Source of the DNA: Hippophae tibetana
Taxonomy: Eukaryota; Streptophyta; Magnoliopsida; Rosales; Elaeagnaceae
Assembly (NCBI GenBank): GCA_037013495.1
Contig: CM072808.1
Span: forward strand, 5,123,319-5,187,318
Direction of reading: 5' to 3'
DNA length: 64,000 bases
Shown: piece by piece, positions 1 to 11,757 of the stretch
Position numbering within the stretch: the first letter of the stretch is position 1
Layout: the number at the start of each line of letters is the position of its first letter
The notes under the pieces: generated by a model
Databases searched by the model: none
What the model was told of the DNA's origin: nothing
What the model saw: the letters and a program-made list of their open reading frames with translations, nothing else
Translations under genes and position numbers: made by a program

Positions 1-22
1 ATTCCGTTTTAATTCAATAGAA

Positions 23-747
23 CTATAAAGGAGATATTGGTGCCGACCTTGGGTTGTTTATTTATATTTTCAATCAATCTCTATTATTCAAAAAAAAAAA
101 TAGAGAAGGGAAAAAGAAAGGGAATGTTGTTCAAATTTTCAAAAACAAGAACACATTTGGTAATATATGAGTTACAACTTTCAACCGAGATAACTTTTGA
201 CTCGGGTATCGAAATGACTATTATAATATATCAAATCGAAGCTCGTATCAAATTACACAATATGCCTTGGTCTCACGAGGAAAATCGTTTTGTACCCAAA
301 TAATATCGTTTACATCACTTATATAGTGTTTAAAGTTTTTGACGCAACATTTTCATTTTACTTACTTCCGATTTCATTCAATAGAGCTATAAAGGAGATA
401 TTGGTGCCGACCTAGGGTTGTTTATTTATATTTTCAATCAATCTCTATTATTCAAAAAAAATAGAGAAGAGAAAAAGAAAGGGAATGTTGTTCAAATTTT
501 CATTAACAAAAACACATTTTATAAATATGAGTTACAACTTTCAACGGAGATAATTTTGGACGCGGGTATCGAAACGACTATTATAATATATCAAATAGAA
601 GATCGTATAAAATTACATAATATGCATTGGGCTCGTTAGCAAAATCGTTTTTGTACCCAAATAACATCGTTTGCATCACTTATATAGTGTTTAAAGTTTT
701 TGACGCACCATTTTCATTTTACTTAATTCCGTTTTAATTCAATAGAA
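23..747 (+). repeat. A-C monomer pair lacking type B
   Basis: Two monomers (anchors 23 and 387, spacing 364 and 361 bp). The first is type A with GACCTTGGG. The second is type C, with GTGCC after the anchor where the C copies of the regular trimer block have GTTCC. The type B monomer expected between them is missing, so this pair lies outside the regular HOR that begins at 748. The same A-C arrangement with the GTGCC form of C recurs at 5093-5811, on the other side of that HOR. Bases 1-22 are the tail of a preceding monomer cut by the window edge. Confidence 0.8.
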
Positions 748-2919
748 TTATAAAGGAGATATTGGTGCCGACCTAGGGTTGTTTATTTATATTTTCAATC
801 AATCTCTATTATTCAAAAAAAAATAGAGAAGAGAAAAAGAAAGGGAATGTTGTTCAAATTTTCAAAAACAAGAACACATTTGGTAATATATGAGTTACAA
901 CTTTCAACCGAGATAACTTTTGACTCGGGTATCGAAATGACTATTATAATATATCAAATCGAAGCTTGTATCAAATTTTACAATATGCCTTGGTCTCACG
1001 AGGAAAATCGTTTTGTACCCAAATAATATCGTTTACATCACTTATATAGTGTTTAAAGTTTTTGACGAACCATTTTCATTTTACTTACTTCCGATTTAAT
1101 TCAATCGAGCTATAAAGGAGATATTGGTGCCGACCTAGGGTTGTTTATTTATATTTTCAATCAATCTCTATTATTCAAAAAAAAAATAGAGAAGAGAAAA
1201 AGAAAGGGAATGTTGTTCAAATTTTCAAAAACAAGAACACATTTGGTAATATATGAGTTACAACTTTCAACCGAGATAACTTTTGACTCGGGTATTGAAA
1301 TAACTATTATAATATATCAAATCAAAGCTTGTATCAAATTGCACAATATGCATTGGTCTCACGAGGAAAATCGTTTTGTACCCAAATAATATCATTTACA
1401 TCACTTATATAGTGTTTAAAGTTTTTGACGCACAATTTTCATTTTACTTACTTCCGATTTAATTCAATAGAGCTATAAAGGAGATATTGGTTCCGACCTA
1501 GGGTTGTTTATTTATATTTTCAATCAATCTCTATTATTCAAAAAAAAATAGAGAAGAGAAAAAGAAAGGGAATGTTGTTCAAATTTTCATTAACAAAAAC
1601 ACATTTTATAAATATGAGTTGCAACTTTCAACGGAGATAATTTTGGATGCGGGTATCGAAACGACTATTATAATATATCAAATAGAAGATCGTATAAAAT
1701 TACATAATATGCATTGGGCTCGTTAGGAAAATCGTTTTTGTACCCAAATAACATCGTTTGCATCACTTATATAGTGTTTAAAGTTTTTGACGCACCATTT
1801 TCATTTTACTTAATTCCGTTTTAATTCAATAGAACTATAAAGGAGATATTGGTGCCGACCTTGGGTTGTTTATTTATATTTTCAATCAATCTCTATTATT
1901 CAAAAAAAAATAGAGAAGAGAAAAAGAAAGGGAATGTTGTTCAAATTTTCAAAAACAAGAACACATTTGGTAATATATGAGTTACAACTTTCAACCGAGA
2001 TAACTTTTGACTCGGGTATCGAAATGACTATTATAATATATCAAATCGAAGCTTGTATCAAATTACACAATATGCCTTGGTCTCACGAGGAAAATCGTTT
2101 TGTACCCAAATAATATCGTTTACATCACTTATATAGTGTTTAAAGTTTTTGACGAACCATTTTCATTTTACTTACTTCCGATTTAATTCAATCGAGCTAT
2201 AAAGGAGATATTGGTGCCGACCTAGGGTTGTTTATTTATATTTTCAATCAATCTCTATTATTCAAAAAAAAATAGAGAAGAGAAAAAGAAAGGGAATGTT
2301 GTTCAAATTTTCAAAAACAAGAACACATTTGGTAATATATGAGTTACAACTTTCAACCGAGATAACTTTTGACTCGGGTATTGAAATAACTATTATAATA
2401 TATCAAATCAAAGCTTGTATCAAATTGCACAATATGCATTGGTCTCACGAGGAAAATCGTTTTGTACCCAAATAATATCATTTACATCACTTATATAGTG
2501 TTTAAAGTTTTTGACGCACAATTTTCATTTTACTTACTTCCGATTTAATTCAATAGAGCTATAAAGGAGATATTGGTTCCGACCTAGGGTTGTTTATTTA
2601 TATTTTCAATCAATCTCTATTATTCAAAAAAAATAGAGAAGAGAAAAAGAAAGGGAATGTTGTTCAAATTTTCATTAACAAAAACACATTTTATAAATAT
2701 GAGTTGCAACTTTCAACGGAGATAATTTTGGATGCGGGTATCGAAACGACTATTATAATATATCAAATAGAAGATCGTATAAAATTACATAATATGCATT
2801 GGGCTCGTTAGGAAAATCGTTTTTGTACCCAAATAACATCGTTTGCATCACTTATATAGTGTTTAAAGTTTTTGACGCACCATTTTCATTTTACTTAATT
2901 CCGTTTTAATTCAATAGAA
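748..2919 (+). repeat. Family 1 HOR, 2172 bp hexamer, copy 1
   Basis: Six monomers (anchors 748, 1110, 1473, 1835, 2197, 2559) in the order A-B-C-A'-B'-C'. The two trimer halves differ at linked sites. A has CAAATTTTACAATATG where A' has CAAATTACACAATATG, and the A-run after TTATTC is 9 long in C and 8 in C'. The same differences recur in the same order in the next 2173 bp, so the true repeating unit is six monomers and not three. The 748 anchor itself reads TTATAAAGG, and this copy has GACCTAGGG where the other A units have GACCTTGGG. Confidence 0.85.
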
Positions 2920-5092
2920 CTATAAAGGAGATATTGGTGCCGACCTTGGGTTGTTTATTTATATTTTCAATCAATCTCTATTATTCAAAAAAAAATAGAG
3001 AAGAGAAAAAGAAAGGGAATGTTGTTCAAATTTTCAAAAACAAGAACACATTTGGTAATATATGAGTTACAACTTTCAACCGAGATAACTTTTGACTCGG
3101 GTATCGAAATGACTATTATAATATATCAAATCGAAGCTTGTATCAAATTTTACAATATGCCTTGGTCTCACGAGGAAAATCGTTTTGTACCCAAATAATA
3201 TCGTTTACATCACTTATATAGTGTTTAAAGTTTTTGACGAACCATTTTCATTTTACTTACTTCCGATTTAATTCAATCGAGCTATAAAGGAGATATTGGT
3301 GCCGACCTAGGGTTGTTTATTTATATTTTCAATCAATCTCTATTATTCAAAAAAAAAATAGAGAAGAGAAAAAGAAAGGGAATGTTGTTCAAATTTTCAA
3401 AAACAAGAACACATTTGGTAATATATGAGTTACAACTTTCAACCGAGATAACTTTTGACTCGGGTATTGAAATAACTATTATAATATATCAAATCAAAGC
3501 TTGTATCAAATTGCACAATATGCATTGGTCTCACGAGGAAAATCGTTTTGTACCCAAATAATATCATTTACATCACTTATATAGTGTTTAAAGTTTTTGA
3601 CGCACAATTTTCATTTTACTTACTTCCGATTTAATTCAATAGAGCTATAAAGGAGATATTGGTTCCGACCTAGGGTTGTTTATTTATATTTTCAATCAAT
3701 CTCTATTATTCAAAAAAAAATAGAGAAGAGAAAAAGAAAGGGAATGTTGTTCAAATTTTCATTAACAAAAACACATTTTATAAATATGAGTTGCAACTTT
3801 CAACGGAGATAATTTTGGATGCGGGTATCGAAACGACTATTATAATATATCAAATAGAAGATCGTATAAAATTACATAATATGCATTGGGCTCGTTAGGA
3901 AAATCGTTTTTGTACCCAAATAACATCGTTTGCATCACTTATATAGTGTTTAAAGTTTTTGACGCACCATTTTCATTTTACTTAATTCCGTTTTAATTCA
4001 ATAGAACTATAAAGGAGATATTGGTGCCGACCTTGGGTTGTTTATTTATATTTTCAATCAATCTCTATTATTCAAAAAAAAATAGAGAAGAGAAAAAGAA
4101 AGGGAATGTTGTTCAAATTTTCAAAAACAAGAACACATTTGGTAATATATGAGTTACAACTTTCAACCGAGATAACTTTTGACTCGGGTATCGAAATGAC
4201 TATTATAATATATCAAATCGAAGCTTGTATCAAATTACACAATATGCCTTGGTCTCACGAGGAAAATCGTTTTGTACCCAAATAATATCGTTTACATCAC
4301 TTATATAGTGTTTAAAGTTTTTGACGAACCATTTTCATTTTACTTACTTCCGATTTAATTCAATCGAGCTATAAAGGAGATATTGGTGCCGACCTAGGGT
4401 TGTTTATTTATATTTTCAATCAATCTCTATTATTCAAAAAAAAAATAGAGAAGAGAAAAAGAAAGGGAATGTTGTTCAAATTTTCAAAAACAAGAACACA
4501 TTTGGTAATATATGAGTTACAACTTTCAACCGAGATAACTTTTGACTCGGGTATTGAAATAACTATTATAATATATCAAATCAAAGCTTGTATCAAATTG
4601 CACAATATGCATTGGTCTCACGAGGAAAATCGTTTTGTACCCAAATAATATCATTTACATCACTTATATAGTGTTTAAAGTTTTTGACGCACAATTTTCA
4701 TTTTACTTACTTCCGATTTAATTCAATAGAGCTATAAAGGAGATATTGGTTCCGACCTAGGGTTGTTTATTTATATTTTCAATCAATCTCTATTATTCAA
4801 AAAAAATAGAGAAGAGAAAAAGAAAGGGAATGTTGTTCAAATTTTCATTAACAAAAACACATTTTATAAATATGAGTTGCAACTTTCAACGGAGATAATT
4901 TTGGATGCGGGTATCGAAACGACTATTATAATATATCAAATAGAAGATCGTATAAAATTACATAATATGCATTGGGCTCGTTAGGAAAATCGTTTTTGTA
5001 CCCAAATAACATCGTTTGCATCACTTATATAGTGTTTAAAGTTTTTGACGCACCATTTTCATTTTACTTAATTCCGTTTTAATTCAATAGAA
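2920..5092 (+). repeat. Family 1 HOR, 2173 bp hexamer, copy 2
   Basis: Anchors 2920, 3282, 3645, 4007, 4369 and 4732 repeat copy 1 with only a handful of differences that I can see. These are the first anchor base, CTAGGG against CTTGGG in the first monomer, and one A in the B' A-run. The alternating TTTTAC/TTACAC sites and the 9/8 A-run pattern in C/C' are kept in phase. This is the expected product of a recent tandem duplication of a six-monomer block. Confidence 0.85.
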
Positions 5093-6535
5093 CTATAAAG
5101 GAGATATTGGTGCCGACCTTGGGTTGTTTATTTATATTTTCAATCAATCTCTATTATTCAAAAAAAAATAGAGAAGAGAAAAAGAAAGGGAATGTTGTTC
5201 AAATTTTCAAAAACAAGAACACATTTGGTAATATATGAGTTACAACTTTCAACCGAGATAACTTTTGACTCGGGTATCGAAATGACTATTATAATATATC
5301 AAATCGAAGCTTGTATCAAATTACACAATATGCCTTGGTCTCACGAGGAAAATCGTTTTGTACCCAAATAATATCGTTTACATCACTTATATAGTGTTTA
5401 AAGTTTTTGACGAACCATTTTCATTTTACTTACTTCCGATTTAATTCAATAGAGCTATAAAGGAGATATTGGTGCCGACCTAGGGTTGTTTATTTATATT
5501 TTCAATCAATCTCTATTATTCAAAAAAAAAATAGAGAAGAGAAAAAGAAAGGGAATGTTGTTCAAATTTTCATTAACAAAAACACATTTTATAAATATGA
5601 GTTACAACTTTCAACGGAGATAATTTTGGACGCGGGTATCGAAACGACTATTATAATATATCAAATGGAAGATCATATAAAATTACATAATATGCATTGG
5701 GCTCATTAGCAAAATCATTTTTGTACCCAAATAACATCGTTTGCATCACTTATATAGTGTTTAAAGTTTTTGACGCACCATTTTACTTAATTCCGTTTTA
5801 ATTCAATGGAACTATAAAGGAGATATTGGTGCCGACCTAGGGTTGTTTATTTATTTTTTCAATCAATCTCTATTATTCAAAAAACAATAGAGACGAGAAA
5901 AAGAAAGGGAATGTTGTTCAAATTTTCAAAAACAAGAACACATTTGGTAATATATGAGTTACAACTTTCAACCGAGATAACTTTTGACTCGGGTATCGAA
6001 ATGACTATTATAATATATCAAATCGAAGCTCGTATCAAATTACACAATATGCCTTGGTCTCACTAGGAAAATCGTTTTGTCCCCAAATAATATCGTTTAC
6101 ATCACTTATATAGTGTTTAAAGTTTTTGACGCACCATTTTCATTTTACTTACTTCCGGTTTAATTCAATAGAGCTATAAAGGAGATATTGGTGCCGACCT
6201 ATGGTTGTTTATTTATATTTTCAATCAATCTCTATTATTCAAAAAAAAATAGAGAAGAGTAAAAGAAAGGGAATGTTGTTCAAATTTTCAAAAACAAGAA
6301 CACATTTGGTAATATATGAGTTACAACTTTCAACCGAGATAACTTTTGACTCGGGTATTGAAATGACTATTATAATATATCAAATCAAAGCTTGCATCAA
6401 ATTGCACAATATGCATTGGTCTCATGAGGAAAATCGTTTTGTATCCAAATAATATCATTTACATCAATTATATAGTGTTTAAAGTTTTTGACGCACCATT
6501 TTCATTTTACTTACTTCCGATTTAATTCAACAGAG
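5093..6535 (+). repeat. Family 1 edge monomers outside the HOR
   Basis: Four monomers (anchors 5093, 5455, 5812, 6173) of types A, C, A and B-like. They carry more private changes than the HOR to the left. Unit 5455 is 357 bp because a CATTTTCATTTT tandem hexamer has contracted to one CATTTT near 5779-5784. Unit 5812 has CTCACTAGG for CTCACGAGG and a CAAAAAACAATAG A-run interruption. Unit 6173 has GACCTATGG for GACCTAGGG. The higher divergence towards the domain edge matches what is known of satellite array margins. Confidence 0.75.
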
Positions 6536-7065
6536 CTATAAAGGAGATATTGGTGCCGACCTAGGCTTGCTTATTTATATTTTCAATAAATCTCTATTAA
6601 TTAAAAAAAATAAAGAAAAGAAAAAGAAAGGGAATGTTGTTCAAATTTTCATTAACAAAAACACATTTTATAAATATGAGTTACAACTTTCAACGTAGAT
6701 AATTTTGGACGCGGGTATCGAAACGACTATTATAATATATCAAATAGAAGATCGTATAAAATTACATAATATGCATTGGGCTCGTTAGGAAAATCGTTTT
6801 TGTACCCAAATAACATCGTTTGCATTACTTATATAGTGGTTAAAGAGTAACAACTTTCAACGGAGATAACTTTTTACTCGATTATCGAAACAAATATTAT
6901 AATTTATGAAATGGAAGCTCGTATCAAATTACACAATATGCATTGGTCTCGCAAGAAAAAAGTCGTTTTTATACCCAAATAACATTGTTTACATCATTTA
7001 ATTAGTGTTTACAGTTTTTGACGCAGCATTTTCATTTTACTTACTTTAGGTTTAATTCAATAGAG
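6536..7065 (+). repeat. Out-of-register junction monomer (530 bp) joining family 1 and family 2
   Basis: The distance between anchors 6536 and 7066 is 530 bp, about 168 bp more than one monomer. The left part is a family 1 type C monomer up to TATATAGTGGTTAAAG (about 6845, offset ~309). The sequence then runs into AGTAACAACTTTCAACGG with TACTCGATTATCG, which is a family 2 Y monomer entered at about offset 140. The register is therefore set back by about 168 bp. The two sides share AAAG or AAAGAG at the join, so a microhomology-mediated or unequal exchange origin is plausible. Confidence 0.85.
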
Positions 7066-7424
7066 CTATAAAGGAGATATTGGTGACGACCTAGGTTTGT
7101 TTATTTATATTTTCAATCAATCTTTCTTATTGAAAAAAATAGAGAAGAGAAAAAGAAAATGAATTAGGTTCACATTTTCAAAATCGAAAACACATTTGGT
7201 AAATATGAGTTACAACTTTCAAAGGAGATAAATTTTTACTGATGTATCGAACAAATATTATAATCTATCAAATTAAAGCTCATATCAAATTAAACAATAT
7301 GCATTTTCCTCGAAAGGAAAATCATTTTTGTACCCAAATAACATCGTTTACATCACTTATTTACTATTTAAAGTTTTTGACTCACCATTTTCATTTTACT
7401 TACTTCCGGTTTAATTCAATAGAG
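7066..7424 (+). repeat. First complete X monomer of family 2
   Basis: This 359 bp X unit (GTGACGACCTAGG) follows the family junction. It resembles the X units at 8509 and 14312 more than the X expected before a Y of type 7425. That is consistent with the array having been cut and rejoined here. It contains a clear TTTTCCT-CGAA-AGGAAAA inverted repeat at 7304-7321. Confidence 0.75.
7304..7321. other. Hairpin-capable inverted repeat in X monomers (example)
   Basis: TTTTCCT-CGAA-AGGAAAA is a perfect 7 bp inverted repeat with a 4-base loop. The same element, with CGAA or CGAT as loop, lies at the same offset in most X monomers, directly after ATATGCA. Y monomers and family 1 monomers have unrelated bases here (GGTCTCGCAAG or GGTCTCACGAGG), so the dyad is a property of X. 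Any role in protein binding or cruciform formation is inference. Confidence 0.7.
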
Positions 7425-9591
7425 CTATAAAGGAGATATTGGTGACGATCAAGGTTTGTTTATTTATATTTTCAATCAATATCTCTTATTGAAAAAATAT
7501 TGAGTAGAAAAAAAAAACGGAGATTTTGTTCACATTATCAAGAACAAAAAACATTTGGTAAAAAAGAGTAACAACTTTCAACGGAGATAACTTTTTACTC
7601 GGGTATCGAAACGAATATTATAATTTATGAAATGGAAGCTCGTATAAAATTACACAATATGCATTGGTCTCGCATGAAAAAAGTCGTTTTTGTACCGAAA
7701 TAACATTGTTTACATCATTTAATTAGTGTTTAAAGTTTTTGACGCAACATTTTCATTTTACTTACTTTACGTTTAATTCAATACAGCTATAAAGGAGATA
7801 TTGGTGCCGACCTAGGTTTGTTTATTTATATTTTCAATCAATCTCTCTTATTGAAAAAAATAGAGAAGAGAAAAAGAAAATGAATTAGGTTCACATTTTC
7901 AAAATCGAAAACACATTTGGTAAATATGAGTAACAACTTTCAACGGAGATAAATTTTGACTGATGTATTGAAACTATTATTATAATATATCAAATTAAAG
8001 CTCTTATCAAATTAAACAATATGCATTTTCCTCGATAGGAAAATCATTTTTGTACCCAAATAACATCGTTTACATCACTTATTTACTGTTTAAATTTTTT
8101 GACTCACCATTTTCATTTTACTTACTTCCGGTTTAATTCAATACAGCTATAAAGGAGATATTGGAGCCGATCAAGGTTTGTTTATTTATATTTTCAATCA
8201 ATCTCTCTTATTGAAAAAATATTGAGTAGAAAAAAAGAACGGAGATTTTGTTCACATTTTCAAGAACAAAAAACATTTGGTAAAAAAGAGTAACAACTTT
8301 CAAAGGAGATAACTTTTTACTCGGGTATCGAAACGAATATTATAATTTATGAAATGGAAGCTCGTATCAAATTACACAATATGCATTGGTCTCACAAGAA
8401 AAAAGTCGTTTTTATACCCAAATAACATTGTTTACATCATTTAATTAGTGTTTAAAGTTTTTGACGCAGTATTTTCATTTTACTTACTTTAGGTTTAATT
8501 CAATAGAGCTATAAAGGAGATATTGGTGACGACCTAGGTTTGTTTATTTATATTTTCAATCAATCTCTCTTATTGAAAAAAATAGAGAAGAGAAAAAGAA
8601 AATGAATTAGGTTCACATTTTCAAAATCGAAAACACATTTGGTAAATATGAGGTACAACTTTCAACGGAGATAAATTTTGACTGATGTATCTGAACGAAT
8701 ATTATAATATATCAAATTAAAGCTCATATCAAATTAAACAATATGCATTTTCCTCGAAAGGAAAATCATTTTTGTACCCAAAATAACATCGTTTACATCA
8801 CTTATTTACTGTTTAATGTTTTGGACGCACCATTTTCATTTTACTTACTTCCGGTTTAATTCAAAAGAGCTATAAAGGAGATATTGGTGCCGATCAAGGT
8901 TTGTTTTTTATATTTTCAATCAATCTCTCTTATTGAAAAAATATTCAGTAGAAAAAAAGAACGGAGATTTTGTTCACATTTTCAAAAACAAAAAAACATT
9001 TGGTAAATAAGAGTAACAACTTTCAACGGAGATAACTTTTTACTCGTGTATCGAAACGAATATTATAATTTATGAAATGGAAGCTCGTATCAAATTACAC
9101 ACTAGTCATTGGTCTCGCAACAAAAAAGTCGTTTTTGTACGCAAATAACATTGTTTACATCATTTAATTAGTGTTTAAAGTTTTTGACGCAGCATTTTCA
9201 TTTTACTTACTTTAGGTTTAATTCAATAGAGCTATAAAGGAGATATTAGTGCCAACCTAGGTTTTTTTATTTATATTTTCAATCAATCTCTCTTATTGAA
9301 AAAAATAGAGAAGAGAAAAAGAAAATGAATTAGGTTCACATTTTCAAAATCGAAAACACATTTGGTAAATATGAGTTACAACTTTCAACGGAGATAAATT
9401 TTGACTGAGGTATCGAAACTATTATTATAATATATCAAATTAAAGCTCGTATCAAATTAAACAATATGCATTTTCCTCGATAGGAAAATCATTTTTGTAC
9501 CCAAATAACATCGTTTACATCACTTATTTACTATTTAAAGTTTTTGACTCACCATTTTCATTTTACTTACTTCCGGTTTAATTCAATAGAG
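7425..9591 (+). repeat. Family 2 hexamer HOR (~2167 bp), copy 1
   Basis: Six monomers (anchors 7425 Y, 7787 X, 8147 Y, 8509 X, 8870 Y, 9232 X), here called P1 to P6. Each position has marker variants. P2 has GATGTATTGAAACTATT. P5 has TTTGTTTTTTATATT and an ACTAGT site at 9101. P6 has TATTAGTGCCAACCTAGG. The same series begins again at 9592, giving a shift of 2166-2167 bp for every monomer. Confidence 0.82.
7831..7857. other. 8 bp inverted repeat after the anchor (example)
   Basis: TTTTCAAT at 7831-7838 is the inverse complement of ATTGAAAA at 7850-7857, with an 11-base spacer. It occurs in both X and Y monomers of family 2. In family 1 the right arm is ATTCAAAA, so pairing is broken at one base. 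No function is implied by the sequence alone. Confidence 0.65.
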
Positions 9592-11757
9592 CTATAAAGG
9601 AGATATTGGTGCCGATCAAGGTTTGTTTATTTATATTTTCAATCAATATCTCTTATTGAAAAAAAATTGAGTAGAAAAAAAGAACGGAGATTTTGTTCAC
9701 ATTTTCAAGAACAAAAAACATTTGGTAAAAAAGAGTAACAACTTTCAACGGAGATAAATTTTTACTCGGGTATCGAAACGAATATTATAATTTATGAAAT
9801 GGAAGCTCGTATAAAATTACACAATATGCATTGGTCTCGCATGAAAAAAGTCGTTTTTGTACCCAAATTACATTGTTTACATCATTTAATTAGTGTTTAA
9901 AGTTTTTGACGCAACATTTTCATTTTACTTACTTTACGTTTAATTCAATACACCTATAAAGGAGATATTGGTGCCGACCTAGGTTTGTTTATTTATATTT
10001 TCAATCAATCTCTCTTATTGAAAAAAATATAGAAGAGAAAAAGAAAATGAATTAGGTTCACATTTTCAAAATCGAAAACACATTTGGTAAATATGAGTAA
10101 CAACTTTCAACGGAGATAAATTTTGACTGATGTATTGAAACTATTATTATAATATATCAAATTAAAGCTCTTATCAAATTAAACAATATGCATTTTCCTC
10201 GATAGGAAAATCATTTTTGTACCCAAATAACATCGTTTACATCACTTATTTACTGTTTAAATTTTTTGACTCACCATTTTCATTTTACTTACTTCCGGTT
10301 TAATTCAATACAGCTATAAAGGAGATATTGGAGCCGATCAAGGTTTGTTTATTTATATTTTCAATCAATCTCTCTTATTGAAAAAATATTGAGTAGAAAA
10401 AAAGAACGGAGATTTTGTTCACATTTTCAAGGACAAAAAACATTTGGTAAAAAAGAGTAACAACTTTCAACGGAGATAACTTTTTACTCGATTATCGAAA
10501 CGAATATTATAATTTATGAAATGGAAGCTCGTATCAAATTACACAATATGCATTGGTCTCGCAAGAAAAAAGTCGTTTTTATACCCAAATAACATTGTTT
10601 ACATCATTTAATTAGTGTTTAAAGTTTTTGACGCAACATTTTCATTTTACTTACTTTAGGTTTAATTCAATAGAGCTATAAAGGAGATATTGGTGCCGAC
10701 CTAGGTTTGTTTATTTATATTTTCAATCAATCTCTCTTATTGAAAAAAATAGAGAAGAGAAAAAGAAAATGAATTAGGTTCACATTTTCAAAATCGAAAA
10801 CACATTTGGTAAATATGAGTTACAACTTTCAACGGAGATAAATTTTGACTGATGTATCAAAACGAATATTATAATATATCAAATTAAAGCTCATATCAAA
10901 TTAAACAATATGCATTTTCCTCGAAAGCAAAATCATTTTTGTACCCAAATAACATCGTTTACATCACTTATTTACTATTTAAAGTTTTTGACGTACCATT
11001 TTCATTTTAATTACTTCCGGCTTAATTCAATAGAGCTATAAAGGAGATATTGGCGCCAATCAATGTTTGTTTTTTATATTTTCAATCAATCTCTCTTATT
11101 GAAAAAATATTGAGTAGAAAAAAAGAACGGAGATTTTGTTCACATTTTCAAAAACAAAAAAACATTTGGTAAATAAGAGTAACAACTTTCAACGGAGATA
11201 ACTTTTTACTCGTGTATCGAAACGAATATTATAATTTATGAAATGGAAGCTCGTATCAAATTACACACTAGTCATTGGTCTCGCAACAAAAAAGTCGTTT
11301 TTGTACGCAAATAACATTGTTTACATCATTTAATTAGTGTTTAAAGTTTTTGACGCAGCATTTTCATTTTACTTACTTTAGGTTTAATTCAATAGAGCTA
11401 TAAAGGAGATATTAGTGCCAACCTAGGTTTTTTTATTTATATTTTCAATCAATCTCTCTTATTGAAACAAATAGAGAAGAGAAAAAGAAAATGAATTAGG
11501 TTCACATTTTCAAAATCGAAAACACATTTGGTAAATATGAGTTACAACTTTCAACGGAGATAAATTTTGACTGAGGTATCGAAACTATTATTATAATATA
11601 TCAAATTAAAGCTCGTATCAAATTAAACAATATGCATTTTCCTCGATAGGAAAATCATTTTTGTACCCAAATAACATCGTTTACATCACTTATTTACTAT
11701 TTAAAGTTTTTGACTCACCATTTTCATTTTACTTACTTCCGGTTTAATTCAATAGAG
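9592..11757 (+). repeat. Family 2 hexamer HOR (2166 bp), copy 2
   Basis: Anchors 9592, 9954, 10314, 10676, 11036 and 11398 repeat P1 to P6 of the preceding copy. P5 (11036) has the ACTAGT site at 11267, and P6 (11398) has TTAGTGCCAACC. P2 has CACCTATAAAGG at its start and ATATAGAAGAG for ATAGAGAAGAG. Both variants recur in the monomer at 13590, so that later stretch derives from this copy or a sister of it. Confidence 0.82.

Larger units (their letters stand above)
1..6845 (+). repeat. Family 1 satellite domain (A/B/C monomers)
   Basis: Nineteen anchors (23 to 6536) belong to a family with CTCTATTATTCAAAAAA after the anchor and GGGAATGTTGTTCAAATTTTC further on. These separate it from the rest of the window. 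Type A ends in TATGCCTTGGTCTC. Type B has GGTATTGAAATAACTATT and TATGCATTGGTCTCACGAGG. Type C has CATTAACAAAAACACATTTT and GGGCTCGTTAG. The order of types read by eye is A C A B C A B C A B C A B C A C A B C. The centre is thus a regular A-B-C trimer, and two places (23-747 and 5093-5811) lack B. The domain starts before the window and ends at an abrupt junction near 6845. Confidence 0.9.

Noticed and set aside
23..60. AAAGGAG followed by TTGGTG, resembling a bacterial ribosome binding site and start
   Set aside because: It is present in almost every monomer with no sustained reading frame after it. Nothing else here suggests a bacterial or phage sequence.
37..303. Short open reading frames in family 1 monomers (for example 37-303, 418-639, 1141-1389, 2590-2811, 4763-4984)
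   Set aside because: They recur because the DNA is tandemly repeated. Most begin at TTG or GTG and not ATG, many sister monomers have stops in the same place, and the proteins have no recognisable domain.
7787..8146. Two ~150-180 bp half-repeats inside each monomer, suggested by GGAGATA occurring twice
   Set aside because: The two GGAGATA sites are about 151 bp apart, not half of 360, and the surrounding bases do not align well by eye. A self-alignment of a consensus would be needed to support it.
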